From Cupriavidus sp. P-10 (GTDB lineage Bacteria; Pseudomonadota; Gammaproteobacteria; Burkholderiales; Burkholderiaceae), in NCBI RefSeq assembly GCF_003402535.2, contig NZ_AP025174.1:248001-312000 (forward strand): 64,000 nt of DNA. Reading direction: 5' to 3'. The notes beneath the pieces are model-generated. The model saw nothing but the letters and a program-made list of their open reading frames with translations. It did not search any database and had not been told where the DNA came from. Of the stretch, positions 16,073 to 25,025 are shown in pieces. Made by a program: the position numbers and the translations under genes. Position 1 is the first letter of the stretch. Each line of letters begins with the position of its first letter.

Positions 16073-16879
16073 TTATTGGACTTCTTTCCCGATCTCGCGG
16101 GGCCGTGCGAGAAACTCTGAAACTGCGAGGGCGAGTATCGTCAGAACAATAAGCAGAGTGGCTACTGCGGCGACGACAGGCGTCAGGTCGTCCCGGACAT
16201 TCGACCAGATCCGCATTGGCAAGGTCTCATTTCGTCCCATGATGAATAGCGCCACCACCAACTCATCGAAGGACACGAAGAAGGCAAAGATTGCCGACGA
16301 AGTCAACGCAGGCCAAAGGGACGGTAGCGTGACAAACCAAAAAGCTTGCCACGGGCGAGCGCCCAATACCCTGGCTGCTTGCGTCAATGTTTCACCGCGT
16401 TGCCGCAGTGCGCCAGAGACGTTTGTGACAACAAACGGCAATGCCAGAACCGAGTGGGCAAAGATGATTCCAAGTACAGATCCGTACAGATGAAGCTTAC
16501 TGTATAGAAGCAGGATCCCCAACGCCAAGATGATTACCGGGACGACCTGGGGACCGAGAAACGCGCCGCGTAAGAACTGGTCCACTCTTAGATTACGTCG
16601 TAACGCGATGGCAGCCAGCGCACCCAAGATCGTGGCCAAGGCAGCCGAAGCAAACGCAACAATCAGACTTCGCGTAGTCGCCGAGATCCAGGCCTCACTC
16701 TCAAAGAACTCCCCATACCAGCGAAGAGTGAAACCGCTCGGTGGAAACTTGAGATACGTAGTTTCGCTAAATGACATTGGCGCCACCAGGAATACTGGCA
16801 TTAGCAGAAAGAGCAGGACTGCTACTACATATGCAACCAGCGCTGCCTTACCAGCATAAAACCGCGATCGTTGTGTCAT
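16073..16879 (-). CDS. ABC transporter permease, PotC-like
   Basis: 268 residues from ATG 16879, which overlaps the stop of the upstream permease (ATGA), indicating translational coupling; a GGGGGA ribosome site precedes it. Six membrane segments are apparent, beginning with ALVAYVVAVLLFLLMPVFLV, and the permease loop motif reads AARVLGARPWQAFWFVTLP. This is the inner-membrane partner of a spermidine/putrescine-type importer. An in-frame start far upstream (16996) would run inside the preceding gene and is rejected. Confidence 0.9.
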   Translation of the reverse strand: MTQRSRFYAGKAALVAYVVAVLLFLLMPVFLVAPMSFSETTYLKFPPSGFTLRWYGEFFESEAWISATTRSLIVAFASAALATILGALAAIALRRNLRVDQFLRGAFLGPQVVPVIILALGILLLYSKLHLYGSVLGIIFAHSVLALPFVVTNVSGALRQRGETLTQAARVLGARPWQAFWFVTLPSLWPALTSSAIFAFFVSFDELVVALFIMGRNETLPMRIWSNVRDDLTPVVAAVATLLIVLTILALAVSEFLARPREIGKEVQ

Positions 16880-17772
16880 CGAGATCCCCCTTCTGTTGTC
16901 AGCAACGTGTAGCGTCGCAGCAGCAGCGTTGCCATACCTACGATAAGCAAGCCGACAACAAGCAATGTCACGCCCAACGCGGAGGCGAGATTCCACTCGA
17001 GTGTCTCACTAACTTGCTGGGCAATGACATTAGAGATCATCATGTCTTTGGGCCCACCTACTAACGCCGGCGTGATAAAAAAACCTAGAGAGAGAACAAA
17101 CGTCAGAATCCCAGCGGAAACAGCCCCTCCCGCACTCAATGGCAGGAACACTGAAGCAAACGCACGCCAAGGTCCAGCGCCGAGAATTCTCGCCGCGCTC
17201 ATCAAGGATCGATTGATGGCCGACATCGACGAAAACATCGTCAGAATAGCTATCGGCAGCAGGACCTGGATCATCGCGGCATAGACCGCCCCCCTGGTGT
17301 AAAGCAGATGCATCGGACCAGTACTGAGTCCCACCGCCTGCGAGAATGAGTTGATCAAGCCATCGCGTCCGAGCAAGACAATCCAGCTATACGTTCTAAT
17401 GAGAACGCTGAGCCATAAGGGAGTCATTATTAGGAGCAGCAGTATGCGCTGCTGCGCTGGCGGACGTCCGACCAGGTAGTACGCAACGGGATATCCCAAG
17501 ATGACACATGCCGCGCCGACCGTAGCCGACAACGAGATGGTATTGATGAGGATCGTCCTGTATGGGCCGGCCTGAAGTGCTGCGCGGAAAAAGGCCGTTG
17601 TCCATCCCGAGTCCGCCTTAATGCTCCAGAGCGCGACCTCACCCACCGGCACCACGAAAAGCAGCACAAAGACGATTGCGGCAGGCAGAATCGACCAATA
17701 AGGCCAGTTAGGCCGAAGCTTCTGATCCCTGGAAGGAACCTCGGCAGATACGTGTGTAGATGAGAGATTCAT
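16876..17772 (-). CDS. ABC transporter permease, PotB-like
   Basis: 298 residues with an N-terminal cytoplasmic leader, a first membrane segment (ILPAAIVFVLLFVVPVGEVA), and the EAA-like loop AARILGAGPWRAFASVFLPL. It belongs to the PotB group of polyamine/iron-type importer permeases. It lies between the receptor gene (15 bp away) and the PotC-like permease (overlap), in the order ATPase, receptor, permease, permease. Confidence 0.9.
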   Translation of the reverse strand: MNLSSTHVSAEVPSRDQKLRPNWPYWSILPAAIVFVLLFVVPVGEVALWSIKADSGWTTAFFRAALQAGPYRTILINTISLSATVGAACVILGYPVAYYLVGRPPAQQRILLLLIMTPLWLSVLIRTYSWIVLLGRDGLINSFSQAVGLSTGPMHLLYTRGAVYAAMIQVLLPIAILTMFSSMSAINRSLMSAARILGAGPWRAFASVFLPLSAGGAVSAGILTFVLSLGFFITPALVGGPKDMMISNVIAQQVSETLEWNLASALGVTLLVVGLLIVGMATLLLRRYTLLTTEGGSR

Positions 17773-17787
17773 TGCAACTCGATTCTG

Positions 17788-18843
17788 TTACTGGAGACGC
17801 CATGCCTTCCATCGGGCCAGAATTACATTCTGGTGATCAGCCCAGAAGTCGGGGTTGAACGTGAATTGCAATGCTACGTTCACGGGCGCAGTAGGAAGTG
17901 CCTTGGCTTCATCGGCACTGAGTAGCTTGAACATCTCTGGATTGAATCCTGCGTAAGGGAGTTCGCGGGCAATTTCGGCCAGACGATTGGGGTCATTCCA
18001 GCAGAATTTCATGAAATCCATCGCGGCAGTCGGACTCTTCGCGCCTTTCTGGATGGAGTAATAGCTCACATTGAGAGAACCTCCATTCCAGATCATTGCT
18101 ACCGGAACCTTGTCTTTCTGGATCTGCGTGATACGTCCATTGAATGCGCTCGCATAGAACACGTCGCCAGATGCAAGAAGCTGAACCGGTTGCTGACCCG
18201 TGGTCCACCAGACGGTAATGGCCGGCTTAATCTCATCCATTTTTTTGAAGGCACGGTCAACCCCCCCTGGTGCCTTCAGAACGTCGTAAACTTTATCGAC
18301 AGGGACCCCGTCTGCTATCAGGGCAAACTCCAGATTCTCGATTGGTGAATCGCGAAGCGTGCGTGGCCCTGGAAACTTCTTCACATCCCAGAAGTCTCTC
18401 CATCCCGATGGAATTTTGCCAACCGGTGCCTTATCGGTTCTGTAGCCAATCGTTGTGGAGTAGGCAATGGCCCCGACCGCATAGGGGTGTCGTGCTAGCG
18501 CGTTCAACTTATTCTCGGGATCGACGCGTTTCCAGTCGATGGGCTGGAGCCAACCGTTACGCTGGGCGACGGGCAGGGAGGCGCCTTCAGTGGGAGAAAT
18601 ATCCCATAGGACATTGCCTGTAGTTTGCTGAACGCGAATCTGTGCCAGCGAGTCACCAGTAGCTGCCTGCGTTACGGTAATACCGGTCTTTTTACTGTAA
18701 GGGTCAATGCAAACTTTTTTTAATGTCGCCGCCCAAGTTCCCCCATAATTGGCCAGAACAATCGATTCTGCATTGACCGTACTAGAAGTGATTATTGGAA
18801 TTGCAACGGCGACGGAAAGCATTACAACACGTGAGATTTTCAT
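17788..18843 (-). CDS. ABC transporter periplasmic binding protein, PotD-like
   Basis: 351 residues from ATG 18843, chosen for the GGAG ribosome site 7 bp upstream. A signal peptide ends near STVNAES. The mature part starts IVLANYGGTWAATLKKVCID, typical of family 1/PotD-like periplasmic receptors, and contains VDKVYDVLKAPGGVDRAFKK and GDVFYASAFNGR. It delivers the ligand to the two permeases. Members of this cluster bind polyamines, opines or aromatic acids; adjacent CoA-ligase genes make an organic acid plausible here, as an inference. Confidence 0.88.
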   Translation of the reverse strand: MKISRVVMLSVAVAIPIITSSTVNAESIVLANYGGTWAATLKKVCIDPYSKKTGITVTQAATGDSLAQIRVQQTTGNVLWDISPTEGASLPVAQRNGWLQPIDWKRVDPENKLNALARHPYAVGAIAYSTTIGYRTDKAPVGKIPSGWRDFWDVKKFPGPRTLRDSPIENLEFALIADGVPVDKVYDVLKAPGGVDRAFKKMDEIKPAITVWWTTGQQPVQLLASGDVFYASAFNGRITQIQKDKVPVAMIWNGGSLNVSYYSIQKGAKSPTAAMDFMKFCWNDPNRLAEIARELPYAGFNPEMFKLLSADEAKALPTAPVNVALQFTFNPDFWADHQNVILARWKAWRLQ

Positions 18844-18875
18844 TTTTAACTCCCGGCTATACGAAGTGGTCGCAG

Positions 18876-19940
18876 TCAATGGCCTGGCACCATGACAGCG
18901 TCCTGAGGACTGAACGCGAGGCGGATTTTTTCTCCACGGCTAGCCACGTTTGCATGACTCGCTCTTGGTTCTCGAAAATTGACACTGAATCCGCTTGCAT
19001 GTTGTGCGCTGTATTCGATCACGTCGCCGAGAAATACGGCCTCGCTTACCGTGACCTCGATGACCAAGTCCTGTTCGCTAGGCTGCCTCCGCTCCAATTT
19101 CTCAGGGCGTATGCTCAGGAAACGCGCGCTTGCAGGATCAGCCTTATTGTCCGCTCGCCATTGAGCCCCCACGTCAGGCAGGTAAGCCGTCTGCTCGTTC
19201 AGTTCAAGTTTGAGGAGATTGGTCTGGCCAATGAACTGAGCAACGAAGCGTGTCTGCGGACGGTCGTACATCTCGGTGGGAGTTCCCACCTGTTCGATCC
19301 TGCCATCCTTCAAAACTACAATGCGATCCGACATCGCAAGGGCTTCCCGCTGATCATGCGTGACATACACTACGGTGCACCCTAGCAGATGCTGAATTTC
19401 CTTAATCTCGAATTGCAGGGCCTCGCGTAACTTGAGATCTAACGCGCCAAGCGGTTCGTCCATTAGTAATACAGGCGGCGCAAATACAATTGCCCTGGCA
19501 AACGCGACCCGCTGCTGCTGCCCGCCGGACAATTCCTTTGGCATTCGAGCCGCGTACTTCTCGAGGCGGACGGTATGGAGCGCTCGGTCTACTTTGGCAG
19601 CGATTTCGCTCCTTTTTACGCCACGCATGCGTAGCGGGAAGGCGATGTTCTGCGCAACCGACATGTGTGGAAACAGCGAGTAGTTCTGGAAGACCATTCC
19701 GAGATTCCGCCGTTCGGGGGGCGTGTATGTCACGGATTCGCCACCGATCGTGATCTCACCGGATGTTGCGGGCGCAAAGCCGGCCAGCGCATTCAGTACC
19801 GTACTCTTCCCTGAGCCACTGGAGCCCAGGATCGTTACAAACTCCCCCTCGCTGATCGACAGTGAAAAATCATGCAGCGCGGTCGTATCAGCATACGCTT
19901 TGCGCACATTGCGAAAATCGATTCTTGCTCCGTTCTTCAT
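18876..19940 (-). CDS. ABC transporter ATPase, PotA-like
   Basis: 354 residues from ATG 19940. It has Walker A GSSGSGKST, Q-loop FQNYSLFPHMS, signature LSGGQQQR, Walker B VLLMDEPLGALD and H-loop VYVTHDQREAL, plus a C-terminal TOBE region (about 270-354). It powers the importer from the cytoplasm. As first gene of the minus-strand run it lies nearest the divergent promoter shared with the TetR gene at 20111. The longer reading to 20015 adds residues unlike the family and is rejected. Confidence 0.92.
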   Translation of the reverse strand: MKNGARIDFRNVRKAYADTTALHDFSLSISEGEFVTILGSSGSGKSTVLNALAGFAPATSGEITIGGESVTYTPPERRNLGMVFQNYSLFPHMSVAQNIAFPLRMRGVKRSEIAAKVDRALHTVRLEKYAARMPKELSGGQQQRVAFARAIVFAPPVLLMDEPLGALDLKLREALQFEIKEIQHLLGCTVVYVTHDQREALAMSDRIVVLKDGRIEQVGTPTEMYDRPQTRFVAQFIGQTNLLKLELNEQTAYLPDVGAQWRADNKADPASARFLSIRPEKLERRQPSEQDLVIEVTVSEAVFLGDVIEYSAQHASGFSVNFREPRASHANVASRGEKIRLAFSPQDAVMVPGH

Positions 19941-20025
19941 GCTGACTCTTAAAGGTTGGACTGTGAGCAGCCACCACAGTTGGGCACTAAACTGGTGGCA
20001 CCAAACTTGACGCACCGGCTAAATT

Positions 20026-20058
20026 TGTACATCATGTCATATTTGGAGTCTATGTACA
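20026..20058. promoter_or_regulatory. TGTACA inverted repeat between TetR gene and ABC operon
   Basis: TGTACAT (20026-20032) and ATGTACA (20052-20058) form a 7-bp inverted repeat, each half itself containing the palindrome TGTACA, with centres 26 bp apart. The A/T-rich stretch lies 86 bp upstream of the ABC ATPase start and 53 bp upstream of the TetR start. A TetR-family repressor binding here could control both directions. Confidence 0.5.
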
Positions 20059-20110
20059 TAACTGTAGGCTGTCAACACAGGTTTAACCCTAGCTAAGCTG
20101 CGGACCACGG

Positions 20111-20839
20111 ATGAGTACAAGATCAGAAGCAATAGAGCTTTCCTACGCGGGATCACCGTTAGTGATCGAAGATGGCAGCCGCTTTGATGTGCTGCTAGAA
20201 GCACGGAGCAAGGATCGCGACTTTGGAAAGAGAGACCGGACCAGGTTTGCTGTGATGGCCTCGGTTGCCCGGCAACTCTCGGACAACCCAAGCAGAAATC
20301 CAGCAATGGAGACGGTTCTGGATGAAACAGGCCTGTCTCGGGGAACGTTCTACAACAACTTCACAGACATGGACGATGCGGTAGGGACAGTTCTAAGCGC
20401 ATTTTTCCAAGCGCTATGGACCCGTCGCTCTCGACCGGCCGGGGCATTCAAACAAGGGGAAGACACCGATGCTGTCTACGAAGCAAACCTCTGGTACTGC
20501 CGCGCATATGAAACGAACGCCGGATTGTTTGCTGCTTTCACCAGGGTTGCCTCCTATACGCCAACAATACTGCGTATGCGCGAAGAAATGAATGCGGCAT
20601 GGGTCGACCGGGTCATATCGGCGTCATCGAAAAAAAGGCTTCGTCCGCTGACCGATCGGGAGCACTTGGCCTTTCAGGGCGCATTGCGTTTGATGATCGC
20701 TATGTCAATCGAAGCCCTAAGGGAGAGATATGTTCATCTGGACTCCCTCCTTTCGCGTTCGTTTCCTGATTCGGAAAGTATGGCTCGCGGGCTAACCGAC
20801 ATTTGGAACGAAACCATCAAACGGCATACGGCGGGGTAA
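20111..20839 (+). CDS. TetR-family transcriptional regulator
   Basis: 242 residues. After an unusually long leader of about 40 residues, the TetR DNA-binding region reads FAVMASVARQLSDNP, TVLDETGLSRGTFYNNFTDM (helix-turn-helix about 70-90), followed by a helical ligand domain. It diverges from the ABC/acyl-CoA ligase/crotonase/acuI run and is its likely repressor. Its stop codon is only about 15 bp from IS110 debris, but the C-terminus looks natural. Confidence 0.88.
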   Translation: MSTRSEAIELSYAGSPLVIEDGSRFDVLLEARSKDRDFGKRDRTRFAVMASVARQLSDNPSRNPAMETVLDETGLSRGTFYNNFTDMDDAVGTVLSAFFQALWTRRSRPAGAFKQGEDTDAVYEANLWYCRAYETNAGLFAAFTRVASYTPTILRMREEMNAAWVDRVISASSKKRLRPLTDREHLAFQGALRLMIAMSIEALRERYVHLDSLLSRSFPDSESMARGLTDIWNETIKRHTAG

Positions 20840-20856
20840 GCTTTCACATCAGGCTA

Positions 20857-21375
20857 TTGCCGCCAATGCAGATGGGCCCCAATCTCCTTGCGCAGTCGCT
20901 CAGGCTTCTGCGGCAATACCACGCCGAATTCGGCCAGCAATCCGCGCATGCGGTTGTAAGTCGCGGTACGCTCTTCTACGAATCCCTGTCCGGTTCGATG
21001 CAAGCTCAGGGTTGCTTGCTGGCGCTCGTCCTTGACTGGCACAAAGCGCATGCTCGGTCGGGTCACCGCCTCGCAGATGGCCGCCGCGTCGGCTGCATCA
21101 TTCTTGCCGCGCTTGCCGGACATCCGGTAAGGCGCCACCAGTCTAGGCGACATCAGCTTGACCGTGTGTCCGTGCTGGCGAAACAACCGCGCCCAGTAAT
21201 GCGCGCCAGAGCAAGCCTCCATGCCTATCAGGCAAGGCGGCAACTGCGCAATCAGTGGCACCAACTGATGGCGTGAGACCTTCGGCTTGACCAGCACTGC
21301 CTTGCCGGCCTCGTCGACGCCATGAATGGCAAACACGTTCTTGGCAAGATCAATTCCAACGGTAACGATAGCCAT
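20857..21375 (-). pseudogene. IS110-family transposase, C-terminally truncated (element 2)
   Basis: The frame starts MAIVTVGIDLAKNVFAIHGV and continues through MEACSGAHYWAR and GKNDAADAAAICEA, the N-terminal RuvC-like (DEDD) domain of IS110 transposases, then stops after about 170 codons. The C-terminal serine-containing domain is missing. The break lies about 15-30 bp past the TetR stop codon. Its 5' flank (to about 21510) fills the place where the 3' end of the neighbouring IS110 should be. Confidence 0.85.
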
Positions 21376-21509
21376 GGACTTCCCCTTCGTTGGTTGTGAT
21401 GCAGCTTCGACACGCCATCATGGCACGTCGGTGCCAACCGGCGGCTTCCGCCGCAACCTCGGGACGGGGAAGTCCCTTCCATTCGATTACCCCGAGGAAG
21501 AGTGGAATT

Positions 21510-22454
21510 GGCCAAGGCACACGCGACCACGTTTGAATGGCGCCGTACGAGCATCTTCCGAATCCAGTCTCCGAGCGCATCGGTGCGTCGGTGAAGGCGC
21601 GTCATCACGGCTCGGGCGCATTGAATCAGCAGACACCGCATCGTCTTGTCGCCCCGCTTGCTGATGCCAAGCAGAATCGGTCGTCCACCGGTGCTGTACT
21701 GCCTTGGTACCAGTCCGATCGATGCGGAGAAATCTCGACCGGAGCGGAAATGCTTGGCATCACCAAGCTCTGCGGCCAGCAAGCTGGCGGTGATGGCTCC
21801 GATGCCCGGGATGGCTAGCAGACGCTGAGCGTTGTCGTCTTCCTTGAGCTGCTGCGAGAGTTCAGACTCCACTTGCTTGACCTGGTCGTCAAGGTACTTG
21901 AAATGGGCGTGCAAGCGGTCTAGCACCTGCACGAGCCTGGGAGGCAGCGTGTGCTCGGCCAACGTGGCGGGCAGCCGCTCAATGACACGCATGCCCACGC
22001 GTAAGCTGATGCCAAACTCAAGCAGAATGCCGTGAATGCGATTGACGGTTGCCGTGCGTTCTCGCACCAATCCTTCCCTGACGCGATGCAGCGCGGCCAG
22101 CGTTTGCTGGGCTTCTGTCTTGGGCGTAACGAAATGCATGGCAGGTCGGGCAGCCGCCTCGCAAATGGCCTCCGCGTCCACGAAATCGTTCTTGTTGCCC
22201 TTCACAAACGGCTTGACGTACTGTGGCGCGATTAGCTTGGCTTCGTGACCGAGTGCCTGCAGCTCTCGCGCAAGGCAATGGGAACCTGCGCAGGCCTCCA
22301 TGACCAGCGTGCAGGGCGGAAAGTTGCTCATCAAAAGGAGCAACTGCTTGCGCGTCACCTTCTTGCGCCAGAGTTCATGCCCACCGCGATCCTGGGCATG
22401 CAAGTGAAAGACATGTTTGCCGAGATCAATGCCGATCAACGCGACTTCACTCAT
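21510..22454 (-). pseudogene. IS110-family transposase, 3' end lost (element 1)
   Basis: Starts MSEVALIGIDLGKHVFHLHA and retains both the DEDD domain (GNKNDFVDAEAICEAAARP) and the C-terminal serine-recombinase-like region (LLAIPGIGAITASLLAAELG, ASIGLVPRQYSTGGR). Family similarity ends at NVVACALAN, about 25 residues short of a normal C-terminus. Beyond this the frame continues about 85 codons into the antisense leader of element 2. The missing tail includes residues close to the active site, so activity is doubtful. Confidence 0.85.
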
Positions 22455-22638
22455 GGCAGTCTCCCTCCGAGAAGTAACGCCTCCAGCCTAGGCGATGCAT
22501 CGGGCGATCGGGCTGACCATTTCATTATGTCGTACCCCCTAGCTAAGGCTGGCATGCTGGCGGCGTCCCGTCTGCCGCATCCGCCGCAACAGACCCGGCG
22601 GGCGCCGGCCTCAACGGCCAGCGCGAACAGACCCGCAC

Positions 22639-23133
22639 TTACTTCAGCTTCTTCAACCGGTTGTTCGCCGCACGCGCGCCTTCGGTACCTGGATACTTGG
22701 CCACCACCTGTTCCAGCGTTTTGCGCGCGGCATCCTTCTGGCCGGAGTCGCGCTGACTATTGGCCACCGCGATCATGGCGTCCGGCACCTTGGGATGCGT
22801 CGGGTTGGCATGGATCATTTTCTGCAGCACCCAGGTGGACCCCTTGTAGTCGCGCTGCGCGTAGAGCGAGTTGCCGAGCCAGTACTGCGCCAGCGGCAGG
22901 TAGGGGCTCTGCGGATATTTCTTGATAAACGACGAGAACGAATTCCCAGCGCTCTTGAAATCGCCCGTCTGGAAATGCTTGAGCGCGGCATCGTATTCGG
23001 GCTTCTCACCCGGCTGCGACGTGCCTTGGTGGTCTTCGACCGAAGCGTGCTGCAGCTCGAACTTCTTCAGGCGCGCATCCAGGTTGGCGTAATAGGCGGC
23101 GAGCCACAACAGGGTAAAAACGCGTACTGTCAT
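22639..23133 (-). CDS. CpoB-like protein lacking coiled coil (in-frame deletion)
   Basis: A 164-residue frame identical in plan to CpoB copy 1 except that residues 14-101 of copy 1 (88 codons) are missing without loss of frame. The remaining 13 signal-peptide residues (MTVRVFTLLWLAA) join directly to YYANLDARLKK, and two extra residues (GT) occur later. The signal cleavage region and the whole trimerisation coiled coil are gone, while the TPR-like part is kept. The product would probably not be processed as a periplasmic protein; it may be a non-functional relic or a cytoplasmic or membrane-tethered TPR protein. Confidence 0.7.
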   Translation of the reverse strand: MTVRVFTLLWLAAYYANLDARLKKFELQHASVEDHQGTSQPGEKPEYDAALKHFQTGDFKSAGNSFSSFIKKYPQSPYLPLAQYWLGNSLYAQRDYKGSTWVLQKMIHANPTHPKVPDAMIAVANSQRDSGQKDAARKTLEQVVAKYPGTEGARAANNRLKKLK

Positions 23134-23210
23134 AAATGGGTCGTCGTGGGTTGTGTCGGTTGGTCCTGGTCACATCGCCGTTGGACAGCGGGCCGAATGC
23201 ATCGGCGGCC

Positions 23211-23480
23211 CTATCCCACCCGGAAAAACTCGACGCTCTGCCCCGCATTGACGGCGCGCTTGAGCCACGAGGGCATCTCGCCCTGCCCGTCCCAGGTCAG
23301 CCCTTCCGCATTGCGCTAGCAGACCACCGGCGCCGGTGGTGCGGGCGGTGGCGGGGGCGGTGGGGGCGGCGGTGGCGCGAAGCACCCCGCCGCGTCGAGC
23401 TCTTCGAGGGTGAGCCCGTAGTGGTCCATCTGCGCCTGGATCCAGCGGATCGCGTCCGCCCGCTCAGTCTTTGCTGTCAT
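23211..23480 (-). pseudogene. Short H-NS-like gene with amber codon (copy 2)
   Basis: Starts MTAKTERADAIRWIQAQMDH as in copy 1, followed by a linker with eleven consecutive prolines. Codon 55 is TAG (23316-23318), where copy 1 has TAC for the tyrosine opening the DNA-binding motif YRNAEGLTW. The remaining frame (RNAEGLTWDGQGEMPSWLK) is otherwise perfect up to the original stop. The truncated 54-residue peptide keeps the N-terminal helix but has no DNA-binding part. Confidence 0.85.
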
Positions 23481-23595
23481 CGCTGCCGTCACTGCTGTCG
23501 TTGCCTTCGTCCTGATTGTTAGGCAGCGCCGCCGCCCCCGGCTCGTTGCCTGGCTCTTCCCCTTGGGCTTCCTGCGCAGTGGCCGCCGAACTTCC
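23464..23595 (-). pseudogene. kfrA C-terminal tail remnant (copy 2)
   Basis: Encodes GSSAATAQEAQGEEPGNEPG and ends NDSSDGSDDSKD-stop, equivalent to 6262-6394 but without the internal TAG. It overlaps the start of the short H-NS gene by 17 bp, the same overlap that the full kfrA tail makes with the corresponding ATG further upstream in the module. Confidence 0.75.
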
Positions 23596-23656
23596 GGTCC
23601 GCCGAGGTTTGCTAGTCAGAATAGGGGCGGATCGGCCGCGCCCGCCAACCGGTCGT

Positions 23657-24862
23657 TCAGTACAAGAGATCGATTAGGAAACGCTCGGGCTTCTTGCCAA
23701 TCCACGCGGGTGCCCGACCGCGCCCCGACCAGGTCTGGCCCGTCTTGGGATTGCGGTACCTCGGAGGCGGCGCGGCCTTCGTCTTGGTCGGAACAGCGCG
23801 GGCAGCGGGCTCAACACTGGGCTGGCCCGCAATGTCCTCAATGCTGAGGTCGTACTCCTGCATCCACTGCTGAATTTCCTCCACGACCTTTGGCACTTCC
23901 GTGGCTCGCAACTGCTCAAGTTGCGCATTGACAGATGCCAGTTGAGCGAGCAGTGAGGATTGGGACGGGCTTTGAGTTGCGGTAGGCGCTTTTTGCTCCT
24001 GTCGCGGCTTCCGGGTTCGCGTCTTCTGAGTCGGCGCTTCCGGGGCAGCCTCCACTCCAGGCAGTGCTATCTGCTTCGGCCCGCGCTTCCGGGTTGGGGT
24101 CTCTTGAGTCGTGACTTCCGGAGCGGCAACTTCAGCTAGGATTTTCGGCTTCCGATCGCGCTTCGGGGTCCGCCTCTCTTCCGGCGCTGCTTCCGGCGCT
24201 GCTTCCGGAGCGGCGGTTTCGGTGAGCGCTTTCGGCTTGCGACCGCGCTTCGGGGCCCGCGTCTCTTCCGGCGCAGCTTCCGCAGCGGCAGTTTCGGTGA
24301 GCGCTTTCGGCTTCCGACCGCGCTTTGGGGCCTGCATCGCTTCCGGCGCCGCTTCCGGAGCTGGGGCGTAAAGCGGTGCTACCGGGGCGGCCGTTTCGGC
24401 CAGTTCGTCCTGGGCGGCAGCTTCCGTCGGTTCGTCCGTGGCCAGGACTTCAACCGGAGCTTCGGCCACGGCTTCAGTGGTCGCTTCCGAGGGCATGGCT
24501 TCAATGGGCGCTTCCGGCGCGTCAGATTCAGTCAACGCTTCCGAGGCGGCGGCTTCCATCGATGCTTCCGGTGCCACGTCTTCCGTTGAAGCGTTTTCCG
24601 GGGCTGCGTAACGCCGCCGGCGCCGATATGACACGGTCGCCGTCGGGCCGCTCTCCCGGCTTGTGGACCAGAAGTCCATGCGTCGGGCCTGAGTGTCATT
24701 GCTGCCACTACCGACGCCTGCACCACTGGCTTCACCAATGACGGGATCCGCGTCGCGCATCGCCTCAGCGATGGGAAGCTCCATCTGACCAAGTCCGTCC
24801 GTCGCATTGCTCGCGACAACGGGTTCAACCACTTGCTCTGGGGCCAATTCGTTCTCCTTCAT
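23657..24862 (-). CDS. AT-hook / H-NS chimeric nucleoid protein (copy 2)
   Basis: 401 residues from ATG 24862 (an ATG at 24871 is also possible). Same architecture as the copy at 6454: acidic low-complexity N-terminal half, AT-hook-like repeats, oligomerisation helix, C-terminal H-NS motif (YRNPKTGQTWSGRGRAPAWI). Differences include KRDRKPK in the third AT-hook, where the central Gly of the minor-groove core is replaced by Asp, and insertion of EAAPEAAP-type repeats. Both copies look translatable, so mixed oligomers are possible. It should act as a nucleoid-associated silencer or plasmid-encoded H-NS substitute. Confidence 0.8.
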   Translation of the reverse strand: MKENELAPEQVVEPVVASNATDGLGQMELPIAEAMRDADPVIGEASGAGVGSGSNDTQARRMDFWSTSRESGPTATVSYRRRRRYAAPENASTEDVAPEASMEAAASEALTESDAPEAPIEAMPSEATTEAVAEAPVEVLATDEPTEAAAQDELAETAAPVAPLYAPAPEAAPEAMQAPKRGRKPKALTETAAAEAAPEETRAPKRGRKPKALTETAAPEAAPEAAPEERRTPKRDRKPKILAEVAAPEVTTQETPTRKRGPKQIALPGVEAAPEAPTQKTRTRKPRQEQKAPTATQSPSQSSLLAQLASVNAQLEQLRATEVPKVVEEIQQWMQEYDLSIEDIAGQPSVEPAARAVPTKTKAAPPPRYRNPKTGQTWSGRGRAPAWIGKKPERFLIDLLY

Positions 24863-25025
24863 TGAAGTCACTGCACGTGCAGACGCTTCCTAATCCCATG
24901 GACGGTGAGACCTTGTCTCTTGCGTGTCGTTCGAACTTACCCATCGGCGTTTATGTGATGCAGGGTTGGGGGATTGCCCGTCGTCGTCCATCTGCGCCTG
25001 GATCCGGCGGATCGCGTTCGCCCGC

